A DNA stretch of 21,825 nt from Actinomycetota bacterium (GCA_013821525.1 JACDGR010000015.1:1-21825); one strand, 5' to 3'. Shown: positions 14,804 through 20,872, numbered from the stretch's first letter. The notes: a model not told the origin generated them from the sequence alone. A program made the numbers and translations.

Positions 14804-15228
14804 GCGGGACAGACGACTATCTGGCGCGGCTTAGGTCTGCCATCAAGGGCAACGGCAAGGATCGACAGCGGATGCTCGCTGAGATCAGCGCCCACCTCGA
14901 AGACGTTCTGACCGACGAGCTTGCCGCCTCGTCTGATCGTGACGAGGCGGAGCGCTGTGCGTTGGCGCGGCTCGGTGATGTCGAGGATCTCATTAGCTCC
15001 TGGAATGCCCGCTGCACCCGGCTTCGGCGTCGAGTGCGGCGCCGCGTCGCAGTCATAGTGATCGCCGCCGGAATCAGCGTCTCCCTCTCCGCTGCCCAGC
15101 ACGCCTCGGGGCGCAATCCCCACCATCCGACGCCAGCGATCCACCCCGTCCCGCACCTAACCCGACACGATCAGGGCTCGAAGGTTCTAATCAACCCGCT
15201 TCACGAGAGGTCGTCTCCGGAGCGCTAA
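14800..15228 (+). CDS. HAAS-domain membrane protein, PadR partner
   Basis: 142 residues. Residues 1-70 match the HAAS (helical, PadR-associated) signalling domain: DDYLARLRSAIKGNGKDRQR, EISAHLEDVLTDELA, DEAERCALARLGDVEDLIS. One membrane helix follows (about 78-96, VAVIVIAAGISVSLS), then a short outer tail rich in His and Pro. The GTG start overlaps the PadR stop. Members of this family are thought to control the partner regulator from the membrane. The gene converges on the permease gene at 15248, only 19 bp away. Confidence 0.82.
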   Translation: MSGTDDYLARLRSAIKGNGKDRQRMLAEISAHLEDVLTDELAASSDRDEAERCALARLGDVEDLISSWNARCTRLRRRVRRRVAVIVIAAGISVSLSAAQHASGRNPHHPTPAIHPVPHLTRHDQGSKVLINPLHERSSPER

Positions 15229-15247
15229 GCGCCGTTGTGCGGTCGCT

Positions 15248-16342
15248 TCAAGAGAGACGATGCACGGTGCGTGATTGGCGGTGCGCAAGGGTGCGGGAGT
15301 TGCGAAGGCGAGGGTCGATCCAGGCCGCCGCGAGATCGGCCAACAGATTGCTGAGGATTATCGCGGTTCCGGTTGTAAGGACGATTCCGCAAATGACCGG
15401 TAGATCAAAGCCCTCGTTTCCCTGGAGCGAATCAAGAAGCAGCTTGCCGAGGCCGGGCAGGCCAAAGACCGTCTCGACGTAGATCGCAAGGCCTACTGCG
15501 AGCCCTAGATCCATTGCGAGCATCGAGATAATTTGTGGTGCTGCGTTCGGCAGGATGTGACGGAGCAGTAGTCGTGGTTCGCTCATTCCTTTGGCGCGTG
15601 CGACCTGCGCCCACGGCTCTCGAAGAAGCTCTTCGACGCGCGAGCGAGTAGTGCGTGCATACAAGGCGACGAAGAAGAGCGCGAAGGTAATCCACGGCAG
15701 TAGAAGATGGTCGGCCCAGGATGCGACGCCGCCACAACTCGTAAGCGAGAGGCCGTCAGGTGAGGAGGAGTAGCTGCGACCAAACGGCGAGCAGTAGCTT
15801 CGCTGCGGAAGCACATGCAGCCATTGCGTGAAGGCGATCTGAAGCCCGATGCCGAGTAGGAGCGGGTGCAAGGACACACCAAGAACGCTCGTTGCCCCGG
15901 CGAAACGATCGAGTTTGCTTCGCGGCTTCGCGCCGGTTGCGAGCCCGAGAGGGATCGCAAGGATCACCAGGCACAACGCTCCTCCGAGCGCCAGCGATCC
16001 TGTGACTTTGGCGGCAGCCTCAATTTTTGGGCGCACAGGGATTCCACTTGCCTGGCCGTTGATACCAACCTGCGCTCCGGCCCAGGAATAGCCAAGGTCG
16101 CCTCTCGAAAGTCTCTTCAAGTAGCGCAAGTATTGAAGAGCGACCGATTGATCAATGCCAAGCGCGCGACGGGCCGCTGCTCGCTCGGCGTCGGTTGCAC
16201 GTTGAGGATCCCGGAGCAAGAAGTTCGCTGGGTCAGCCGGAATGCGGAAGAAGATCACGAAGGTCGCAAGCGTCAGGGCGAGCAACAGGGCAGCACTGAC
16301 GCTCGCCCCCCGGAGGATGAAGAAGCACGTCCGGAGGTTCAA
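15248..16342 (-). CDS. DppB/OppB-like ABC transporter permease (pair 2)
   Basis: 364 residues. It has a first helix at SVSAALLLALTLATFVIFF, an outer domain with RRALGIDQSVALQYLRYL, an outer loop with two cysteines (YCSP...SCGG), the EAA loop QVARAKGMSEPRLLLRHILP, then YVETVFGLPGLGK, and the family ending AAAWIDPRLRN followed by 15 extra polar residues. It is homologous to the permease part of the fusion at 9202 but lacks the added extracytoplasmic domain; here the related domain is encoded by a separate gene (17445-17990) on the other side of the pair. Its start overlaps the stop of the DppC-like gene by four bases, so the two subunits are made together. No ATPase or binding-protein gene is adjacent. 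Confidence 0.9.
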   Translation of the reverse strand: MNLRTCFFILRGASVSAALLLALTLATFVIFFRIPADPANFLLRDPQRATDAERAAARRALGIDQSVALQYLRYLKRLSRGDLGYSWAGAQVGINGQASGIPVRPKIEAAAKVTGSLALGGALCLVILAIPLGLATGAKPRSKLDRFAGATSVLGVSLHPLLLGIGLQIAFTQWLHVLPQRSYCSPFGRSYSSSPDGLSLTSCGGVASWADHLLLPWITFALFFVALYARTTRSRVEELLREPWAQVARAKGMSEPRLLLRHILPNAAPQIISMLAMDLGLAVGLAIYVETVFGLPGLGKLLLDSLQGNEGFDLPVICGIVLTTGTAIILSNLLADLAAAWIDPRLRNSRTLAHRQSRTVHRLS

Positions 16343-17304
16343 CGCGCCGGATCCAAGGCGTAGCGCACTCCGTCAGCCACCTGATTGGCGGCATAAACGA
16401 CGAGAAAGATCGCAAGGGTTGGTGCGAGCGTCGGAAGGAGCGAGCGTTCGCGCACTCCTCCGAGATCGATCGTCGGGTTGAGGAGCGATCCCCAGTTCGC
16501 ACTAAGAATGCTCCCCCAGCTCGCCGTCGGAAGCTTAATACCCGAGCCAAGAAAGCTCACTCCCGCTTCGAGCATGACGTTCGTCGCGAACGCAGCAGTG
16601 CAGTAGGCGATGAGCGGCGGGATGACATGCGGTAGCAGGTGAGTTCGAACAATTCGCGCCTGCCCGGCGCCGAGCATCTCTGCGGCTGCGATGAATTCAG
16701 CTTCACGGATGGCGAGGACTTGCGCTCGCACTACACGGGCCGGGTAGAACCACGTGAATGCGGAGATGACAAGAATGAGTTGCACGACCCCGCGGGCGAA
16801 GATGCCGTGGAGGGTGAGCGATGAGAGCTTGTCGCCAACTGATGTGCTGCCGATCATGATCAGCAAGAGGAGAAGCGGAAAAGCCATCACGAATTCGGTA
16901 AGCCGCGTTATCAACGCATCGATCCAGCCGCCCGCGAGGGCAGCGCTAGCTCCAAATACAAAGCCGATGAGAGCAGCGAGCAGCGTCCCTCCGAGCGCTA
17001 CCTCCAGCGTCACCCGTCCCCCGTAGAGGAGCCGCAGCGCTAGGTCACGTCCAAGCGGCCCGTCCCCGCCAAGTGGAAGGAGCGCTTGGGGGGTGCCGGG
17101 CGGGGCTGTGGGGTGCGCGTCATACTCGCGTGCGTCAGCGAAGGAATGCAACGCGGGAACGTGAGCCCAGAACCCGGCTGGCTTCTGGTAGACCGAAACG
17201 GCGTATGGAAAGGGATCGTTCGGGCCGTGGCCGAGCACTCGCGCCACAAGCGGTGCGCCAGGAAAGCAGAGCAGAAGGGTGACGATGCAGAACCCGAGGC
17301 TCAC
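16339..17304 (-). CDS. DppC/OppC-like ABC transporter permease (pair 2), start unresolved
   Basis: 321 residues from GTG 17304. It contains LLPLGGDGPLGRDLALRLLY, the five-helix core, and the EAA loop AAAEMLGAGQARIVRTHLLP. The same frame stays open upstream and encodes conserved family sequence (AWLHYRRDAVAL, matching WRRFRRDRVAFVAL in pair 1, and further back STYGAVDPA). The real protein should therefore begin near 17400, but no ATG, GTG or TTG exists in that extension. An ATG at 17402 lies one base out of frame, and one extra G after it would give MGSTYGAVDPA. Either a base is missing, the gene is damaged at its 5' end, or a non-standard start is used. If GTG 17304 is the start, the protein lacks the amphipathic N-terminus. 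It is divergent from the gene at 17445. Confidence 0.88.
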   Translation of the reverse strand: MSLGFCIVTLLLCFPGAPLVARVLGHGPNDPFPYAVSVYQKPAGFWAHVPALHSFADAREYDAHPTAPPGTPQALLPLGGDGPLGRDLALRLLYGGRVTLEVALGGTLLAALIGFVFGASAALAGGWIDALITRLTEFVMAFPLLLLLIMIGSTSVGDKLSSLTLHGIFARGVVQLILVISAFTWFYPARVVRAQVLAIREAEFIAAAEMLGAGQARIVRTHLLPHVIPPLIAYCTAAFATNVMLEAGVSFLGSGIKLPTASWGSILSANWGSLLNPTIDLGGVRERSLLPTLAPTLAIFLVVYAANQVADGVRYALDPAR

Positions 17305-17432
17305 GAGTGCTACCGCGTCTCGCCGATAGTGCAGCCAAGCTCGCGGAAGGGGGCCGATACCTCCGCACCGTGCGGGATCGACAGCGCCGTAGGTCGAGCC
17401 ATATAGGTCTGGCGTCTCTCCCCTGATCGCGC

Positions 17433-17438
17433 TATGTT
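17433..17438 (+). promoter_or_regulatory. -10 box TATGTT of a likely leaderless gene
   Basis: TATGTT ends exactly six bases before the ATG at 17445, and no Shine-Dalgarno sequence is present. Confidence 0.5.
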
Positions 17439-17441
17439 ACC

Positions 17442-17452
17442 TAGATGATCTA
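17442..17452. promoter_or_regulatory. Dyad TAGAT-g-ATCTA over a start codon, candidate operator
   Basis: An 11-bp perfect inverted repeat whose centre lies in the ATG of the 17445 gene and at the expected transcription start. It shares 15 of 16 bases with the minus strand of the lepB dyad (14390-14405). A protein bound here could block initiation and might also affect the divergent permease pair. Confidence 0.45.
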
Positions 17453-17990
17453 CGCCTCGAAGATCTTTGCTTTTGGGTGTGTCGCGGTGGCCCTCGCTGT
17501 GCCGACACAAGCTCTGGCTGGACGAGAAGGTGGCGGCGCTTCCGCACGCGTCCTTCACGTTAGCTGGCATGAAAAGAAGCTTATGAACCGAGGTCGTGTC
17601 AGCTTCCTCATCTCAGAGATCACCCTGAGCCCCGGGCACGGTTGGAGCGCCGTTGTGAAAATCACGAACGCCTCGCCCGGCCCGGTTGGAATCGTTCCGC
17701 GCCAACCAGTAGCTGGGCTCGCTTCGAGTGCGGGATTTGGGCTCGCCTACAAAGACAAACGCAACGACGGGAAACCTCTGCCAAATCCGTTGCTTGCGGT
17801 CGCCGCGACGAGCTTCACACCTCCGCTTCCGAAGGTGCTTCGTGTGGGCGAGAGTTGGCGCGGACGCTTTGGAAGCAACGTCTCGCCGCCTGCGAAGACA
17901 GACGCCTGGCTCGTCTTCGGATGGTTCGCCCCCAAAACACTGACCGAGCCCCAGTTCAACTGGATCACTGACCACTCGTTCCGAACCTGA
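17445..17990 (+). CDS. Secreted beta-rich protein (paralogue 3)
   Basis: 181 residues with a signal peptide (MIYASKIFAFGCVAVALAVP, cleavage predicted after TQALA) instead of the membrane anchor of its two relatives. The mature part follows the same strand order as 1338-1949 and 10195-10803: VSFLISEITLSPGHGWSAVV, KITNASPGPVGI, a GFGLAYKD segment, LLAVAATSFTPPLPKVL, ESWRGRFGSNVS, WLVFGWFAPK. The shared features are 'W.(V)....TN.S', the 'A..SF.PPLP' strand and the 'W.G.F' strand. Divergent from the second permease pair, so all permease DNA in the window lies next to a member of this family. The ATG start is supported by a -10 box six bases upstream; a dyad covers the start codon. Confidence 0.75.
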   Translation: MIYASKIFAFGCVAVALAVPTQALAGREGGGASARVLHVSWHEKKLMNRGRVSFLISEITLSPGHGWSAVVKITNASPGPVGIVPRQPVAGLASSAGFGLAYKDKRNDGKPLPNPLLAVAATSFTPPLPKVLRVGESWRGRFGSNVSPPAKTDAWLVFGWFAPKTLTEPQFNWITDHSFRT

Positions 17991-18007
17991 CGTTCGCAAG
18001 AAACGTC
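17989..18007 (+). terminator. Hairpin overlapping the stop codon
   Basis: GACGTT, a seven-base loop and AACGTC form a perfect six-pair stem beginning in the stop codon of the 17445 gene. There is no T-run after it, so its action as a terminator is uncertain. Confidence 0.3.
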
Positions 18008-18099
18008 CCTCCGGTCACGCAGTCTTCGTGAGAGCCCGCGCGACCGGCTCAGGCGCACGGCCGCCAGACTTCGACCAATCTGGGTCTCTCATCGAGAGG

Positions 18100-18136
18100 G
18101 CTACGTTGTGTAGACGATCTATGCCTCGCACATCTT
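18100..18136 (+). repeat. Decayed copy of the 17431-17467 promoter/start segment
   Basis: Matches 29 of 37 bases of the segment that starts the 17445 gene. The ATG has become ACG (18114-18116), but the next codons still read IYASHIFS against IYASKIFA. The dyad remains as TAGAC-g-ATCTA (18111-18121). Similarity fades after about 18140, so only the 5' end of a duplicated gene seems to survive, upstream of the small membrane-protein gene. Confidence 0.5.
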
Positions 18137-18154
18137 CAGCTCTCAGCTCAGGTC

Positions 18155-18496
18155 GTGCCGTTTCTCGCCGCACCTGCCACGCAGTCGTCGTTCGCTAGCC
18201 AGAGTGGGCGTGGCGGTGTCCATTTGAGCCGATACTTCAGGACGGATCGACGCCGTTTCTGGCTCGGATTCGCAGTAGGGATCGTCGGGGTCGCCACGTC
18301 CAGATGGACTTCGAACTTTTCACTCCTGGTGGCTCCGAGCCTGTCAGGGGTGTTGGCGTTCGCCGTGATGCGCTTTCGTGACGCAACGCCACTCTGGCAG
18401 GCGGCTGTGGGCGCCACGAGGGCAGTCTTCGGGGCTCTCTCCGCGGAGGTCGCCGCGTTCGTCGTTGCGGCGATTCTGTTTGCCGTTTTCGGCTGA
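18155..18496 (+). CDS. Small multi-pass membrane protein, unknown function
   Basis: About 113 residues from GTG 18155, or 90 from TTG 18224 if the polar N-terminus is not translated. A basic stretch (YFRTDRRRF) is followed by three hydrophobic segments: WLGFAVGIVGVA, FSLLVAPSLSGVLAFAVM and VAAFVVAAILFAVFG. Basic residues before the first segment suggest an inside N-terminus. I do not recognise the family. It lies just downstream of a decayed duplicate of the 17445 promoter and start, which may drive it. Neither start has a good ribosome binding site. Confidence 0.5.
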   Translation: MPFLAAPATQSSFASQSGRGGVHLSRYFRTDRRRFWLGFAVGIVGVATSRWTSNFSLLVAPSLSGVLAFAVMRFRDATPLWQAAVGATRAVFGALSAEVAAFVVAAILFAVFG

Positions 18497-18614
18497 GGAC
18501 GGTTGGCGTCATGCGGAGGTGCTCCTCACCACCGCGATCAACTCCTCTGGCCCTTAACCACGAGAGGCCGTGCGACAGTCGCCTCCTCGGGCGGACGTCT
18601 GCGAGAATCGGCGA

Positions 18615-19326
18615 GTGACCGGCGCGGCCCATGACGAAGAAGCGATCGAGATACCGCTACTTGGCGGCTGGGTCACATCTGGGGTAGTGCGGATCGGGGA
18701 TACCGTTCGTCGCCCGCTCTCGCCACGCTCGGTATTTGTGCATCAGTTCCTGAGGGAACTAGAGGCGCTCGGATTCTACGGCGCCCCTAGGTTTCTTGGG
18801 ATCGATGAGCTGGGCCGCGAGGTGCTGTCGTTCGTGCCTGGCGAGTCGTTAATGGAAGTTGGAACACTGTCTGACCATCGACTCCGTTCGGGCGCGCAAC
18901 TCCTCTTCCGTCTGCACCAGTCGGCTGCGGCGACTTCTGATGAGCTGCGTCAGAACCATGGCGTCGTCCTGCACGGCGACGCAGGGCCCTGGAACATTAT
19001 TTGGCGCGATGATGAAGCGATCGCACTCATCGATTTCGATGAAGCGCGCCCCCGGCGAGCGGCTCGAAGAACTCGGCTACTACATCTGGAAGGCGTTGCG
19101 TCTGAAACAGACCGACCTTTCAGTGCGTGAGCAAGCTCGGCGGATCCACCTTGTGGCAGACGCCTACGGAGTCCGTGTAGATAGCGAACTTATGGACGCA
19201 ATTGACCAGGCATACCACTGGATGACCGAACAAGGACGGCGCGAAGAGTGGCCCGCTGAAACGATCGACCAGGTTGAGCGCGAACACGCGTGGTTCCGGG
19301 AAGTCCGCCCGAATCTCTCGCGTTGA
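18615..19326 (+). pseudogene. Aminoglycoside-phosphotransferase-like kinase with a +1 frameshift
   Basis: The first part (GTG 18615 to about 19050) carries the APH/choline-kinase fold: RRPLSPRSVFVHQFLRELE and FVPGESL, then the catalytic loop LHGDAGPWNIIW (Asp and Asn for catalysis and metal) and the metal-binding IDFDEA. Directly after IDFDEARP the frame turns to nonsense, while the frame one base on continues the family: APGERLEELGYYIWKAL, then a helical C-terminus to RPNLSR at 19326. Removing one C from the CCCCC run at 19049-19053 gives IDFDEARPGERLEELGYY, about 236 residues. The substrate is unknown; related enzymes phosphorylate antibiotics, sugars or choline. The start is uncertain: GTG 18570 is also in frame; GTG 18615 has GAGAAT six bases upstream. 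Confidence 0.8.
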
Positions 19327-19334
19327 AATCGTGC

Positions 19335-19793
19335 TCAGCCTGGCGACGGAGCTGCGCTGCGGGCAATTACAAGCGCCGCGCTCACTCGCTCAGCCTGGGT
19401 GTAAGGGGCGGCGGTTCGGGAGCGGTCCAGGTGCAGAGAGATGAAGTAGCCGTGACCGCCCCAGTTCCACAAGATGATGACGTGGCCGCCCATAAATCCG
19501 CCCGCCGGGTAGTCGGGCGCGACGAGCACCAGCGCCCGGGAACCGCTAACGGTTGAGAGTCTCAGGATGTGTGCAGGACGCTGCGCGACATATGTGCCGC
19601 CGCCCTGCAGGATCTTGTCGCCTGCTTTCACGACGGCGAGCCATCCGGCGAGCTGCGGAATCGGCTTGGACGCTTTCCAGCTGACGCTCACAATGTCTTT
19701 CGACACGCTCGCCGCCACACCGATGGAACCGAGCGTGTTCTGAGGCGTTGTTTTCACCGGCCCGAGTCCCGGACTCATCCGGGCTGGCGTCAC
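19335..19793 (-). CDS. Unrecognised protein, possibly 5'-truncated
   Basis: 152 residues from GTG 19793 (ATG 19778 is an alternative). Codon use is coding-like throughout. Segments include VSVSWKASKPIPQLAGWLAV, GGGTYVAQRPAHILRLSTVS, RALVLVAPDYPAGGFMGGHV, IILWNWGGHGYFISLHLD, then a C-terminal helix (QAERVSAALVIARSA). The beta-rich core ending in 'G..H..SLH' looks like that of exported lipoprotein-like proteins, but there is no signal peptide. A stop codon lies only two codons upstream of the GTG, so the protein may have lost its N-terminus. It converges on the kinase gene (8 bp apart) and is head to head with the uridine-kinase-like gene. Confidence 0.55.
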   Translation of the reverse strand: MTPARMSPGLGPVKTTPQNTLGSIGVAASVSKDIVSVSWKASKPIPQLAGWLAVVKAGDKILQGGGTYVAQRPAHILRLSTVSGSRALVLVAPDYPAGGFMGGHVIILWNWGGHGYFISLHLDRSRTAAPYTQAERVSAALVIARSAAPSPG

Positions 19794-19798
19794 TGGTC

Positions 19799-20500
19799 AT
19801 GTCGTCTTCTCGGCAACAGATTGACCGACTCGCTCAGGCGTTATCGCAAACGCTGCCCGAGGCGAACGACATGCGGTTCATTCGCTGCAATCATCCGCTG
19901 GCGATGGCCCAAACGATTCTCGCTCCAGAAGACTTCCTCGCGTCGCTGCGACGGTTGAACCGCCGTCATCGGACGCTGCTAGTCGGCATCGACGGGCGGG
20001 GTGGCTCCGGAAAGAGCACGTTCTCTCGCCAACTCGAAACGACCGCTGACGATGTGACGGTCGTTGAGTTCGACAACTTCTACCGCCCGTCTCACGATAG
20101 GAACGCTCGGGCTGTCGGCGGGGACACTGAAATTGGTGGCAACTTCGACTGGCGACGGCTCCGGGATCAGGTGTTACTGCCGCTATCCGAAGATGAAGTC
20201 GCGACCTATCAACGCTATGACTGGATAGCTGACCAGCTGGCTGACTGGCACACAGTCCCACTGGACGGAATCGTCGTCATCGAGGGTAACTACAGCACTC
20301 GACAAGAACTCTTTGACCTTTACGACTTCACCGCGTGGATCGACGCGCCACACGAAATCCGCCTGAAGCGCGGTCTGCTTCGTGGTGGCGAAGACACGCG
20401 AGATCGCTGGCTCACCGAATGGATGCCCGAAGAAGACCGCTACATCCGAGCGGAGAATCCTGCAAAGCGGGTCGATCTGGTGCTCGACGGATCTAGCTGA
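19799..20500 (+). CDS. Uridine-kinase-like P-loop NTPase
   Basis: 233 residues from ATG 19799, or 209 from ATG 19871 (preceded by GAGG at eight bases). The Walker A motif GIDGRGGSGKST is followed by VVEFDNFYRPS, equivalent to the 'DDFY' motif of uridine and phosphoribulokinase-type kinases. Later come a WRRLRDQVLLPLSEDE helix, VVIEGNYSTRQELFDLYDF (Walker B region) and a DAPHEIRLKRGLLR lid-like segment. Enzymes of this type phosphorylate nucleosides or small metabolites with ATP in the cytoplasm. Divergent homologues like this one are common and often of unknown substrate. The 19799 start leaves five bases to the divergent gene, leaving no room for promoters, so 19871 deserves consideration. 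Confidence 0.82.
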   Translation: MSSSRQQIDRLAQALSQTLPEANDMRFIRCNHPLAMAQTILAPEDFLASLRRLNRRHRTLLVGIDGRGGSGKSTFSRQLETTADDVTVVEFDNFYRPSHDRNARAVGGDTEIGGNFDWRRLRDQVLLPLSEDEVATYQRYDWIADQLADWHTVPLDGIVVIEGNYSTRQELFDLYDFTAWIDAPHEIRLKRGLLRGGEDTRDRWLTEWMPEEDRYIRAENPAKRVDLVLDGSS

Positions 20501-20524
20501 TCCTCACACTCGGTCAGGGTGTAT

Positions 20525-20549
20525 CGCTGAACACCGGCGCAGTTCAGCG
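20525..20549 (+). terminator. Perfect 8-bp stem after the kinase gene
   Basis: CGCTGAAC, a nine-base loop and GTTCAGCG pair perfectly about 25 bases after the stop of the uridine-kinase-like gene, followed by CCCTTCGTTT. A weaker stem (20506-20522) lies just before it. The T-rich tail is poor, as is common in high-GC actinobacteria. The rest of 20501-20708 shows no gene or RNA I can support. Confidence 0.45.
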
Positions 20550-20708
20550 CCCTTCGTTTGATCCCGCTTCCTCTGTGCCTCCGACCCTCCCGAGTCGAAG
20601 GCCATGGCTCGGCCCCACGCTGGCATGAGGTCGTGCGCCCGAGCCGGGTTGTGTAGCCCACGGCTCGCGATTCGCTAGGCGCCGCGAAAGCCGAGCACAA
20701 AGGGCACG

Positions 20709-20849
20709 ATGTGCCTGGTGCGGATCCGCGTCCTGCAGCCCGTCGAGCGTCCGCAACGCCGTCGGCGGCGTCGTCCGCCTCTGCTACGGATCGCACTGAT
20801 CCTCGCGGCGCTTATCGTGTTTGGCCTCGTTGTGCGCGCGAGCTTCTAG
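20709..20849 (+). CDS. 46-residue tail-anchored-type membrane protein
   Basis: Starts at an ATG with AAAGGG four bases upstream. The product has a basic N-terminal half (MCLVRIRVLQPVERPQ then six arginines) and a single hydrophobic helix at the C-terminus (LLRIALILAALIVFGLVV) ending RASF. The arginine cluster before the helix predicts an inside N-terminus. A short stem-loop with a TTT tail follows (20857-20872). I do not recognise a family and composition is the only evidence beyond the start signals, but arginines adjoining a well-formed helix are unlikely in random frames. A longer frame starting two bases later (GTG 20711) was rejected as a shadow. Confidence 0.5.
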   Translation: MCLVRIRVLQPVERPQRRRRRRPPLLRIALILAALIVFGLVVRASF

Positions 20850-20856
20850 AGCGAGG

Positions 20857-20872
20857 GCGGCTATGCCGCTTT
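20857..20872 (+). terminator. Short hairpin between convergent genes
   Basis: GCGGC, loop TAT, GCCGC, then TTT. It lies between the small membrane-protein gene and the converging gene at 20861, covering the latter's stop codon. It is short and only suggestive. Confidence 0.28.

Larger units (their letters stand above)
17431..17467 (+). repeat. Promoter/start segment repeated at 18100-18136
   Basis: Counted by hand, 29 of 37 bases match the segment at 18100-18136 without gaps, and five of the eight differences are transitions. This copy spans the -10 box, the dyad and the first eight codons of the gene at 17445. Confidence 0.55.

Noticed and set aside
20440..20796. Minus-strand open frame of 118 codons after the uridine-kinase-like gene.
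   Set aside because: Composition is low-complexity Ala/Arg/Gly, it overlaps the end of the kinase gene, and no start signal was seen.
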